DNA of 62,269 nt, taken from assembly GCA_902539235.1 (NCBI GenBank), contig CACBIC010000005.1:1-62269 (forward strand), given 5' to 3'. Below the pieces are notes generated by a model. It made no database searches and had not been told where the DNA came from. It worked only from the letters and a program-made list of their open reading frames with translations. The position numbers were made by a program, and so were the translations under genes. Positions 7,942 through 16,673 of the stretch are shown piece after piece. The DNA comes from an uncultured Pelagibacteraceae bacterium (GTDB lineage: Bacteria; Pseudomonadota; Alphaproteobacteria; Pelagibacterales; Pelagibacteraceae). The first letter of the stretch is position 1; each line of letters begins with the position of its first letter.

Positions 7942-8963
7942 TTGAAATAATCTCTCATATTATTTTTAACTAGCCAGGAGTAAATATCTTTTAAAGTTTT
8001 ATCTAAATTAATTTCTGGTTTCCATCTGTATGTTTTAAATATTTTACTATTATTAGTTATATAATAAGGAATATCATAATTTGAGGTACGTTTTACTTTT
8101 TTTATTAAAACCTTATTACCAGTTAGTTTAATACATTTGTTTGTTAAGTTTTTAAGAGAGGTATAATTTTTAAAGCCACCACCTACATTAAAAGTCAAGT
8201 TATTTATTTTATTAATTTTTTTTATTTGTAGTAGAATTATTCTACATACATCATTGATATGTATTATATCTCTTACTTGATGGCCTTCGCCTCCAAAACC
8301 TATGTATGATAATTTTTTTTTAAAAAAATGCCTAGCGACCCATAAGGGAACAAAACCTTGATCTTGTTTACCAAATTGCCACGGACCAGCGATTACTCCA
8401 AATCGATTAATTATATATTTCATTTTTTTTTCATAAAAAAATTCTTTTATAAGTTTTTCTGAAGCTAATTTAGTAAATCCATAAAGAGAACTTGCAGCAT
8501 CTGTCTCAAAACGTTCATCAATTGTTTTATCAATCTTAAGTGGCCTTTTTAAATCCAAATTTTTAATTAACTTTTTTAAGGATTTAATTGAATATACTCT
8601 ACTTGATGATAAAAAAATTATATTAGATTTATCTTTAATGCATTTTTTTAAAATATTATATGTGCCGACTAAATTAGTGTTAAAAACTTGATCAGGGTTT
8701 TTTTTTGATGCTTCAATAGCTGGCTCTGCGCAACAATCAATTATCAAATTGAACCTACTTAAATTTCCTATTTTTTTTGAATTACTTACATCTATTCTTA
8801 AATTAGTAATTTTTTCTCTTTTTAACCTCTTCTCATTTACCTCTGAACCTTTACGTATTAGATTATCTAAACTTAAAACATTAGCATTTTTTATTCTTTT
8901 TTTTAGAAAGATTGCAAGATTAGACCCAACAAAACCACATCCTCCTGTGATAAGTATTTTCAT
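7938..8963 (-). CDS. NAD-dependent epimerase/dehydratase (CDP-paratose 2-epimerase-like)
   Basis: A 341-residue extended SDR protein starting with ITGGCGFVGSNLA (NAD-binding). The active-site motif YGFTK is intact, unlike its downstream partner, and the segment FGKQDQGFVPLWVARHFF resembles CDP-paratose 2-epimerases. HQVRDIIHINDV is a typical C-terminal SDR landmark. It is the first gene of a two-gene leftward unit and diverges from the GT2 gene at 9014 across a 50-base A+T-rich spacer that should hold both promoters. Function in nucleotide-sugar conversion is likely; substrate is inferred only. Confidence 0.75.
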   Translation of the reverse strand: MKILITGGCGFVGSNLAIFLKKRIKNANVLSLDNLIRKGSEVNEKRLKREKITNLRIDVSNSKKIGNLSRFNLIIDCCAEPAIEASKKNPDQVFNTNLVGTYNILKKCIKDKSNIIFLSSSRVYSIKSLKKLIKNLDLKRPLKIDKTIDERFETDAASSLYGFTKLASEKLIKEFFYEKKMKYIINRFGVIAGPWQFGKQDQGFVPLWVARHFFKKKLSYIGFGGEGHQVRDIIHINDVCRIILLQIKKINKINNLTFNVGGGFKNYTSLKNLTNKCIKLTGNKVLIKKVKRTSNYDIPYYITNNSKIFKTYRWKPEINLDKTLKDIYSWLVKNNMRDYFK

Positions 8964-9013
8964 AAACTTTTAAATATCTTATTAATTTAATAATGTATTA
9001 AATAATTAATTAT

Positions 9014-9727
9014 ATGTTGTCCATAATAATTCCAGCAAGAAATGAGTCAGATAATTTAGAAGATATTTTGAATTATTTTAAAAATGGCATGGGTACAATA
9101 AATTATGAAGTAATACTAATTAATGATTTCAGTGAGGACAATACATTCGAGAAAGCAAAAGAAATTTTTCAAAGCCATAAAAATTTTAAAATACATAATA
9201 ATAATAAAAAAGGTTTAGGCGGTGCGATAAATTTAGGTATAGAAAAAAGTAGTGGAACAAAAATATGTATCATGATGGCAGATTTATCAGATGATATAAA
9301 TGATTTAAAAAAATATGATAATTTACTCGAAGAAAAAAATCTAGACGCTGTACTTGGTTCGAGATTTTTAAAAGACTCGAAAGTACTAGACTATCCAATA
9401 AAAAAACTTGTCTTAAATAGAATATTTAATTTTTTTGTAAGTTTGATTTTTTTGAATAGTTACAATGATTATACAAATGCTTTCAAGATATACAAAAAAG
9501 ATGTTCTTCAAACATTGATGCCTTTTGTTTCTGAAAGTTTTAATATTTTTTTAGAAATTCCCTTAAAGATTATAAGTAGGAATTATTCATACGAAGTTAT
9601 AAGTATAAATTGGCTAGGTAGAAAAAAAGGAAAAGCAAAATTTAAGATCAAAGAACTTAGATCTAAATATTTGTTTACATTATTATATTGTTTTTTTGAA
9701 AAAATACTATTAAATATTAAAAAATAA
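9014..9727 (+). CDS. GT2 family glycosyltransferase (polyprenyl-phosphate mannose synthase-like)
   Basis: A 237-residue GT-A fold transferase. It starts with SIIIPARNESDNLE, has VILINDFSEDNT as the nucleotide-sugar loop and MADLSDD as the acidic metal-binding motif, matching the dolichyl/undecaprenyl-phosphate sugar transferase group. It lacks the C-terminal membrane helices of longer relatives. Such enzymes charge a lipid carrier on the cytoplasmic face, and the GT-C protein at 5674-6912 would be a natural consumer. A possible 25-codon membrane peptide begins 6 bases after the stop. Confidence 0.78.
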   Translation: MLSIIIPARNESDNLEDILNYFKNGMGTINYEVILINDFSEDNTFEKAKEIFQSHKNFKIHNNNKKGLGGAINLGIEKSSGTKICIMMADLSDDINDLKKYDNLLEEKNLDAVLGSRFLKDSKVLDYPIKKLVLNRIFNFFVSLIFLNSYNDYTNAFKIYKKDVLQTLMPFVSESFNIFLEIPLKIISRNYSYEVISINWLGRKKGKAKFKIKELRSKYLFTLLYCFFEKILLNIKK

Positions 9728-9733
9728 TTTTTT

Positions 9734-9811
9734 ATGTCTTTACAAAAAGCTGTTGTTGTATTTTTTATATCGGTATTAGTAATCTTATTAATTTTAACTT
9801 ATATTTTATAA
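9734..9811 (+). CDS. Possible 25-residue single-helix membrane peptide
   Basis: ATG at 9734 to TAA at 9809-9811 encodes a short start followed by an unbroken hydrophobic run, AVVVFFISVLVILLILTYI, long enough for one membrane crossing. It begins 6 bases after the GT2 stop and overlaps the convergent uppP stop by 6 bases. A+T-rich DNA yields hydrophobic codons by chance, and there is no clear ribosome-binding site, so this may not be a gene. If real, it could be a small helper of the soluble GT2 enzyme at the membrane. Confidence 0.3.
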   Translation: MSLQKAVVVFFISVLVILLILTYIL

Positions 9812-10564
9812 ATAGCTTAAAAATAATAAAATTACACCAAGTAAAACTCTATAAATAACAAAAATATTTAAGCTAAATTTTTTCACAAAATGCAAAAAAT
9901 ATTTTATTGTCAATATTGAAAATAAAAAAGATAAAATAATACAAAGTAAATTCATTATTGAAAAATTAATATTGTTCGAAGATATTATATTTTTTAATCC
10001 AAATAGTGATACAGCACCTAAAGTTGGTAGAGACAATAGAAATGATATTTTTGTGGAGTCAAATCTATTGAAATTTAAGATCCTTGCAGCTGTTAAGGTT
10101 ATACCCGATCTACTTACGCCAGGAATCAAAGACAAAATTTGAAAAGTACCAATAAATATTGCTGATTTAAAACTAAAGTTACTTTCAATATTTTTACTTA
10201 GATCGCACTTATCACTAAGATATAGTATTATACCGAATATCAAAGTGGTCCATGCAATTACCTTTACGTTTCTTAAATTTTCAATTAAATTGGTTTCAAC
10301 TAAAAAAAAACCAATTAACATTACTGGTATAGAGGAAATTAAGATTTTTAAAAAAAGAATTTTATTTTTTACAAAATTTAAAATATCTTTATAGAAATAA
10401 CAAAGTACTGCTAAAAAAGAACCAATATGTAAACTTACATCAACTAAAAGACTCTGTTCTTCAAAATTAGTATAATTTGAAAATAAAATTAAATGAGAAG
10501 AAGAGCTTACAGGTATAAACTCTGTTATTCCTTGAATTAAAGATAATAAAAATATTTCAATCAT
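9806..10564 (-). CDS. uppP: Undecaprenyl-diphosphatase
   Basis: A 252-residue polytopic inner-membrane enzyme of the BacA/UppP family that recycles undecaprenyl diphosphate to the monophosphate carrier used for peptidoglycan and surface glycans. Both family signatures are present: GITEFIPVSSSSHL near the N-terminus and PGVSRSGITLTAAR in the second half, with the catalytic Glu, Ser and Arg positions intact. It stands alone, diverging from gltD. The adjacent lipid-linked glycan genes use the same carrier. Confidence 0.93.
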   Translation of the reverse strand: MIEIFLLSLIQGITEFIPVSSSSHLILFSNYTNFEEQSLLVDVSLHIGSFLAVLCYFYKDILNFVKNKILFLKILISSIPVMLIGFFLVETNLIENLRNVKVIAWTTLIFGIILYLSDKCDLSKNIESNFSFKSAIFIGTFQILSLIPGVSRSGITLTAARILNFNRFDSTKISFLLSLPTLGAVSLFGLKNIISSNNINFSIMNLLCIILSFLFSILTIKYFLHFVKKFSLNIFVIYRVLLGVILLFLSYL

Positions 10565-10618
10565 AGTCTCTCAAAAATTAATAAAATTGAAGGTTGTTTT
10601 TTTAATGACATTATTAAT

Positions 10619-10635
10619 TGCATATCAGGTATGCA
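10619..10635. promoter_or_regulatory. NtrC-like palindrome upstream of gltD
   Basis: The 17-base element TGCATATCAGGTATGCA has 6-base perfect arms and fits the TGC-N11-GCA frame of NtrC-family sites. It lies about 100 bases before the gltD ATG and about 65 bases upstream of a sigma-70-like -35 box, a usual activator position. The palindrome is seen directly; assignment to a nitrogen regulator is inference from the glutamate synthase genes it precedes. Confidence 0.45.
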
Positions 10636-10683
10636 TAAAAATACATTAAAAATAAGGGAATTATAAATTATAGGTAAATAACA

Positions 10684-10713
10684 TTGACCTTAAAATTCTA
10701 TTAATTTTAATAT
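10684..10713 (+). promoter_or_regulatory. Probable promoter of gltDB
   Basis: TTGACC at 10684-10689 and TAATAT at 10708-10713 are separated by 18 bases, close to the sigma-70 consensus. The predicted transcript would begin near 10720, leaving a leader of about 15 bases before the ATG at 10736. In such A+T-rich DNA -10 boxes arise easily; the TTGACC box is what makes this one credible. Confidence 0.5.
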
Positions 10714-10735
10714 TTTTTTACTATTTTGCAAAATT

Positions 10736-12175
10736 ATGAAAAAAAAAATGCTCCAATTTGTAGACTTAAATCAGGAAACACCGGTTAAAAGATCTACAAT
10801 AAAGAGAAAAAAAGATTTTAACGAGATTTATAATGAATTCGTTACTGAAAAAGCAAAAGAACAATCGAGCAGATGTTCACAATGCGGCGTGCCTTTTTGC
10901 CAAATTCATTGTCCTCTAAGCAACAATATACCTGATTGGTTAAAATTAACAGCCGAGGGAAGATTAAAAGAGGCTTACGAAATTTCACAAAGCACAAATA
11001 ATATGCCTGAAGTATGTGGAAGAATTTGTCCTCAAGATAGATTATGCGAAGGAAATTGTGTAATCGAACAATCTGGTCATGGAACAGTCACTATCGGATC
11101 TGTGGAAAAATATATTAATGATACGGCTTGGGAAAAAGGTTGGGTAAAACCAATAAAAGTTAAGAAAGAGCTCAAACAGTCAATCGGGATTATAGGTGCA
11201 GGACCAGCTGGCATGGCATGCGCTGAAGAATTAAGAAAATCTGGTTACCAAGTTACTATATACGATAGATATGATAGACCAGGAGGGCTTTTAATATACG
11301 GAATTCCAAACTTTAAACTTGAAAAATTTGTTGTAGAGAGAAGAACTAAACTTTTAAAAGAAAGTGGTATTAAGTTTGTTCAAAATTTCGAAGTTGGTAA
11401 AAATGATACACTTTATGGTCTAAAGAAAAAGCATGATGCAATTTTAATTGCAACTGGAGTTTATAAAGCTAGAGAAATCAATATTGAAGGTCATAATTTA
11501 AAAAACATTTTCCCTGCTATGGATTTTTTAACAGCCTCAAATAGAAAAGGATTAGGAGATAAAGTTCAGTTATTCGACGACGGTACTTTAAACGCTGAAG
11601 GCAAAGATGTAGTAGTCATTGGTGGTGGGGACACTGCTATGGATTGCGTAAGAACATCTATCAGACAAAAAGCAAAATCAGTAAAATGTTTATATCGTAG
11701 AGATAGGGAAAATATGCCTGGTTCTGCAAGAGAAGTTGGTAATGCGATAGAGGAAGGGGTGGAGTTTGTATGGTTAACAAGCCCAAAAAGATTTATTGGA
11801 AATTTAAAAGTTGAAGAAGTAGAAGTATTAAAAATGAAATTAGGAGATCCAGACTCATCAGGAAGAAGACGGCCAGAAACACAATCAGGATCAGAATATA
11901 AAATAAAAGCAGACCTAGTAATAAAATCTCTGGGATTTGATCCAGAAAATTTACCCAAATTATTTAATGCGGAAGAATTAACTATTTCAAAATGGGGAAC
12001 AATAAAAATTGATCTTAAGACAATGCAAACAAATTTAGATGGTGTATTTGCTGCAGGAGATATAGTAAGAGGAGCCTCATTAGTAGTTTGGGCAATAAGA
12101 GATGGCAGAGATGCTGCAGTTCAAATCGAAAAGTATTTGCAATCAAAAGAAAATAAATCAGTCAAAGCAGCTTAA
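10736..12175 (+). CDS. gltD: Glutamate synthase small subunit
   Basis: The 479-residue NADPH-dependent beta subunit of GOGAT. It passes electrons from NADPH through FAD and iron-sulfur clusters to the large subunit. Cysteine motifs CSQCGVPFCQIHC (about residues 47-59) and CGRICPQDRLCEGNC bind the clusters, IGIIGAGPAGMACAEEL is the FAD fold, and VVVIGGGDTAMDCVR the NADPH fold. Two close starts are possible (10736 and 10748); both leave the conserved QFVDL beginning intact. gltB follows with one base between stop and start. Here gltD precedes gltB, the reverse of the Escherichia coli order. Nitrogen control is suggested by the palindrome at 10619. Confidence 0.96.
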   Translation: MKKKMLQFVDLNQETPVKRSTIKRKKDFNEIYNEFVTEKAKEQSSRCSQCGVPFCQIHCPLSNNIPDWLKLTAEGRLKEAYEISQSTNNMPEVCGRICPQDRLCEGNCVIEQSGHGTVTIGSVEKYINDTAWEKGWVKPIKVKKELKQSIGIIGAGPAGMACAEELRKSGYQVTIYDRYDRPGGLLIYGIPNFKLEKFVVERRTKLLKESGIKFVQNFEVGKNDTLYGLKKKHDAILIATGVYKAREINIEGHNLKNIFPAMDFLTASNRKGLGDKVQLFDDGTLNAEGKDVVVIGGGDTAMDCVRTSIRQKAKSVKCLYRRDRENMPGSAREVGNAIEEGVEFVWLTSPKRFIGNLKVEEVEVLKMKLGDPDSSGRRRPETQSGSEYKIKADLVIKSLGFDPENLPKLFNAEELTISKWGTIKIDLKTMQTNLDGVFAAGDIVRGASLVVWAIRDGRDAAVQIEKYLQSKENKSVKAA

Positions 12176-12176
12176 A

Positions 12177-15100
12177 ATGGATACATATAAAAAAAATAAA
12201 TCTCTTTTAGAAAGAACTCATAATTATAAATCTGACATGGAACATGATGCATGTGGTGTTGGACTTATTGCATCAACTAATGGAAAAAAAACTAGAAAAG
12301 TCGTTGAATACGGTATTGAAGCTTTAAAAGCTATTTGGCACCGAGGAGCAGTGGACGCAGATGGTAAATCTGGTGATGGAGCAGGCATACAGATAGAAAT
12401 TGCCCCTGAATTTTTCAAGGAGAAAATTTTAGCTACAGGCCATACACCAGATGACAATAACAGAATTTGTGTAGGAATGGTTTTCTTGCCAAGAACCGAT
12501 TATTCAGAACAGGAAAAATGCAGGGAGATCATAGAGTCTGCCTTACTAGAGGCAAATTATTACATTTACGGATGGAGACAGGTACCAATCAACCCTAGTG
12601 TTCTTGGAAAAACTGCTGATCAAAGTCGACCTGAAATAGCCCAAGTAATGTTTAAAAAAAATGAAAACTTAAAAACTAATGACCTTGAAAGGGATCTTTT
12701 TGAAACTCGAAAGAAGATTGAGAAAATAGCTAGAAATAGTCAACTAAAGGAATTCTATATTTGCTCGTTTAGTTCAAGATCGATCGTATATAAAGGAATG
12801 TTTTTAGCAGAAATGCTTTCCGAATTTTATCCCGACCTTAATGATAAAAAACTTACATCAAGATTTGCCGTTTTTCATCAAAGATACTCAACTAACACCT
12901 TTCCTAGTTGGGACCTAGCTCAACCATTTAGGACGTTAGCACATAATGGTGAAATCAATACTCTTAAAGGTAATATAAATTGGATGAAAATTCATGAGCA
13001 GGATATGTCAAGCTCATTATTTAAAAATGTAAAAAACCTGCAACCTGTCATTAGAAGCACGTCAGACTCAGGCGCACTTGATAATGTATTTGAATTGTTA
13101 GTGCATTCTGGAAAATTAGCTCCATTAATAAAATTAATGATGATACCTGATGCTTGGTCTAAAAGAAGCAAGACTGTTCCAAAAAATCATCAGGATTTAT
13201 TTAATTTTTTAAATAGCACTATAGAACCTTGGGACGGACCCGCTGCAATATGTGCAACAGATGCGAAATGGGTTTTAGCATCATCGGATAGAAATGGGTT
13301 GAGACCGCTAAGGTATACCATTACATCAGATGATTTATTTTTTGCTGGTTCAGAGACAGGAATGATTAAAATACCTGAAGAAAATATTATTGAAAAAGGA
13401 AAATTGGGACCAGGTCAAATAATTGCGATTGATTTAAAAAGAGGCAAGTTGTTTAAGGATAAAGATATTAAAGATTTGTTAGCTAAAGATTATAAAAAAT
13501 ATAGCAAACAAATAATTGATTTAGAAAAAAAAATTTCAAATGAAAATGAAAAGCCTAATTATACAAGTGAAGAATTAAGGAAGAGACAATATTTATCAGG
13601 TTTAAGTGTAGAAGACTTAGAGTTGATACTTCATCCAATGGCTGAGGAAGGAAAAGAGGCATCAGGCTCAATGGGTGACGACACACCAGTTGCCGTACTG
13701 TCTAGTCATTTCAGACCAGTATCTCATTATTTTAGACAAAATTTTAGTCAAGTAACTAATCCGCCAATCGACTCTTTGAGAGAAAATAAGGTCATGAGTT
13801 TAAAAACAAGATTTGGCAATCTTGGTAATATCTTAGATTTTGACAACCTAACAGAGGAAAATATATATGTTTTAGATAGTCCCATTCTTACAAATTCACA
13901 GCTAAAAAAATTCAAAAAGTTTTTTTCAAAAAAAACAAAAGAAATTGACTGTACATTCGATATATCTTCTTCACTTAAAGACAGAATCGATAAAATTCGA
14001 GAGGAGGCTGAAACTTCTGTTAGAGAAGGAAGCACGTGTATAGTTCTTTCTGATAAAAATATTTCAAATAATAAAGCTAGTATACCAAGTATATTAACTG
14101 TAGGAGCAGTACACTCCCACTTAGTAAAGCTTGGGCTTAGAGGGTATTGTTCTTTAAATGTTGAATGCGCAGACGCACTTGACACACATTCTTTTGCAAT
14201 TTTAATTGGAGTGGGAGCAACAACTGTAAACCCTTATTTAGCTATAGATAGTATTTATCAAAGATATGAAAAAAAATTGTTTGGAAAATCTGATTTTGAA
14301 AGTTGCGTTGTTAAGTTTAAAAAATCAATAGATGCTGGTTTACTTAAAATAATGTCTAAAATGGGTATATCAGTGATTAGTTCTTATAGAGGAGGATGTA
14401 ATTTTGAAGCTGTTGGGCTTAGTAGAGCTATTGTGTCCGACTATTTTCCAGGAATGTCGTCAAGAATATCGGGTATAGGGGTTATTGGGATAGAGAAAAA
14501 AATTAAAGAGCTCCATGCAAAATTTAATTCAAAAAATGTTTTTACTTTACCTATTGGCGGTCTTTACAGATATAGAAAAAGCGGCGAAGATCACCAATAT
14601 CAAGGAAAATTAATTCATTTGCTTCAAAGTGCGGTGGGTAGTGGATCCTATGAACAATACAAAAGGTATTCGGCTGGAATACATAATCTACCACCAATAA
14701 ATATTAGAGATTTATTAGAATTTAAAAAATCTAGAGATAAAATAAATATCGATGAAGTCGAACCACTAGAAAACATTTTGAAAAGATTTGGTAGCGGAAG
14801 TATGTCACACGGTGCTTTATCTGCCGAAGCTCATGAAACATTAGCAACAGGCATGAATAGAATTAAGGGTGCTTCTTGCAGTGGAGAAGGAGGTGAAGAC
14901 GCAAAAAGATTTAAAGTTTTATCTAATGGAGATAGTGCAAATTCAAGAGTAAAGCAGATTGCCTCTGCGAGGTTTGGCGTAACAGTAGATTATTTAAATA
15001 ATGCCAATGAAATAGAAATTAAAATTGCTCAAGGTGCGAAACCAGGAGAGGGAGGTCAGCTGCCAGGTTTTAAAGTTACTGATGAAATAGCTCGACTTAG

Positions 15101-16673
15101 ACACTCTACACCTGGAGTAACTTTAATCTCTCCTCCACCGCATCATGATATTTATTCTATAGAGGATTTGGCTCAATTAATTTACGATTTAAAACAAATT
15201 AATCCAAAAGCACGAGTAGGAGTTAAGCTTGTTGCATCGACAGGAATTGGAACTATTGCTGCTGGAGTCGCAAAAGCAAAAGCAGATATAATCTTGATAT
15301 CTGGTCACTCAGGTGGAACTGGAGCTAGTCCTCAAACAAGTATTAAATATGCTGGAATACCTTGGGAGATGGGGCTAACTGAGGCTAATCAGGTTTTAAC
15401 TTTGAACAATTTAAGACACAACGTGACTCTTCGTACTGATGGAGGATTGAAGACTGGAAGAGATGTAGTAATTGCGGCAATGATGGGGGCAGAGGAATAT
15501 GGTATGGGAACATCTTCATTGGTTGCAATGGGATGTATAATGGTAAGACAATGTCACTCTAATACTTGTCCAGTTGGAGTTTGTAGTCAAGACACTTCTT
15601 TAAGAGAAAAATTTACCGGAACTCCTGAAAAAGTTGTTAACTTATTCAAATTTGTAGCAACTGAGGTAAGAGAAATTTTAGCTTCTCTAGGATTTAAATC
15701 TATTAATGAAATTATTGGGCGTACGGATCTCCTTTCTCAAGTAAATAAAGGTGCATCGAATTTAGATGATCTAGACTTAAATCCCTTGCTAGTCCAAACA
15801 GACCCAGGAGAAAATTTAAGATATTGCAAAGACAATCATATTAATAAAGTACCTGAAACATTAGATGAGAAGATTTGGTCTGATATTAAAGACAAAATTA
15901 GTACTTCGGGTCAAAATAATTTTGAATATGAAATTGAAAATACATCAAGATCTGTTGGTACGAGACTTTCTCATCATGTTTATAAAAAATATGGCAATGA
16001 AAAACTTACTGATGATACCATAAATATAAAATTAACCGGATCTGCTGGTCAGTCTTTAGGAGCCTTTTTAACTAAGGGAATAACTTTAACAGTTGAAGGC
16101 GACTGTAATGATTATGTCGGCAAAGGTCTCTCAGGGGGCAAAATTATAGTAAGAACTTCCAAAAAAAGTAAACTAGTTGCAGATCAAAACACAATAATTG
16201 GAAATACGGTTTTATATGGAGCTACAAAAGGAAAACTTTATGCATCTGGACAAGCAGGAGAAAGATTTGCAGTAAGAAATTCCGGAAGTTTTGCAATTGT
16301 TGAGGGATGTGGAGCACATGGATGTGAATACATGACAGGCGGAACTGCAATTATCTTAGGCTCAGTTGGAGATAATTTCGGTGCTGGAATGACCGGCGGT
16401 ATGGCATTTATTTATGATGAAAAAAACGAATTTGAAAACTTTGCTAATCCCGCATCAATAATATGGCAATCTGTAGAAACTGACTACTGGAAAAAATTTT
16501 TAAAAGAAAACATTAAAGATTTTGAAAATAAAACTTTTTCCTCAAAGGCAAAAAAAATACTTAAAAATTTTGAGGCTGAACTAAAAAATTTCAAACAAGT
16601 TTGCCCTGTTGAAATGCTTGATAAGTTAGAAAATCCAATCAGTTTAAAGCCTCATATTAAGAAGGCTGGTTAA
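12177..16673 (+). CDS. gltB: Glutamate synthase large subunit
   Basis: A protein of about 1498 residues that makes two glutamates from glutamine and 2-oxoglutarate. It begins with a short propeptide ending before HDACGVG; Cys26 would become the N-terminal nucleophile of the class II amidotransferase after cleavage. The FMN-binding synthase barrel follows, with the 3Fe-4S cysteines in CIMVRQCHSNTCPVGVC, and the C-terminal glycine-rich helix domain (GEGGEDAKRF lies before the barrel core). A longer reading frame opens at 12102 inside gltD, but the ATG at 12177, one base after the gltD stop, gives the normal N-terminus. Together with glutamine synthetase this is the main ammonium assimilation route. 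Confidence 0.97.
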   Translation: MDTYKKNKSLLERTHNYKSDMEHDACGVGLIASTNGKKTRKVVEYGIEALKAIWHRGAVDADGKSGDGAGIQIEIAPEFFKEKILATGHTPDDNNRICVGMVFLPRTDYSEQEKCREIIESALLEANYYIYGWRQVPINPSVLGKTADQSRPEIAQVMFKKNENLKTNDLERDLFETRKKIEKIARNSQLKEFYICSFSSRSIVYKGMFLAEMLSEFYPDLNDKKLTSRFAVFHQRYSTNTFPSWDLAQPFRTLAHNGEINTLKGNINWMKIHEQDMSSSLFKNVKNLQPVIRSTSDSGALDNVFELLVHSGKLAPLIKLMMIPDAWSKRSKTVPKNHQDLFNFLNSTIEPWDGPAAICATDAKWVLASSDRNGLRPLRYTITSDDLFFAGSETGMIKIPEENIIEKGKLGPGQIIAIDLKRGKLFKDKDIKDLLAKDYKKYSKQIIDLEKKISNENEKPNYTSEELRKRQYLSGLSVEDLELILHPMAEEGKEASGSMGDDTPVAVLSSHFRPVSHYFRQNFSQVTNPPIDSLRENKVMSLKTRFGNLGNILDFDNLTEENIYVLDSPILTNSQLKKFKKFFSKKTKEIDCTFDISSSLKDRIDKIREEAETSVREGSTCIVLSDKNISNNKASIPSILTVGAVHSHLVKLGLRGYCSLNVECADALDTHSFAILIGVGATTVNPYLAIDSIYQRYEKKLFGKSDFESCVVKFKKSIDAGLLKIMSKMGISVISSYRGGCNFEAVGLSRAIVSDYFPGMSSRISGIGVIGIEKKIKELHAKFNSKNVFTLPIGGLYRYRKSGEDHQYQGKLIHLLQSAVGSGSYEQYKRYSAGIHNLPPINIRDLLEFKKSRDKINIDEVEPLENILKRFGSGSMSHGALSAEAHETLATGMNRIKGASCSGEGGEDAKRFKVLSNGDSANSRVKQIASARFGVTVDYLNNANEIEIKIAQGAKPGEGGQLPGFKVTDEIARLRHSTPGVTLISPPPHHDIYSIEDLAQLIYDLKQINPKARVGVKLVASTGIGTIAAGVAKAKADIILISGHSGGTGASPQTSIKYAGIPWEMGLTEANQVLTLNNLRHNVTLRTDGGLKTGRDVVIAAMMGAEEYGMGTSSLVAMGCIMVRQCHSNTCPVGVCSQDTSLREKFTGTPEKVVNLFKFVATEVREILASLGFKSINEIIGRTDLLSQVNKGASNLDDLDLNPLLVQTDPGENLRYCKDNHINKVPETLDEKIWSDIKDKISTSGQNNFEYEIENTSRSVGTRLSHHVYKKYGNEKLTDDTINIKLTGSAGQSLGAFLTKGITLTVEGDCNDYVGKGLSGGKIIVRTSKKSKLVADQNTIIGNTVLYGATKGKLYASGQAGERFAVRNSGSFAIVEGCGAHGCEYMTGGTAIILGSVGDNFGAGMTGGMAFIYDEKNEFENFANPASIIWQSVETDYWKKFLKENIKDFENKTFSSKAKKILKNFEAELKNFKQVCPVEMLDKLENPISLKPHIKKAG

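Noticed and set aside
11566-11958. 130-codon open frame on the minus strand
   Set aside because: Antisense to the NADPH-binding part of gltD; a shadow of that coding sequence.
12102-12176. Longer N-terminus for gltB
   Set aside because: It would lie inside gltD and add 25 residues before the normal propeptide; the ATG at 12177 fits the family.
13748-14185. 145-codon open frame on the minus strand
   Set aside because: Antisense inside gltB with no start context or family features.
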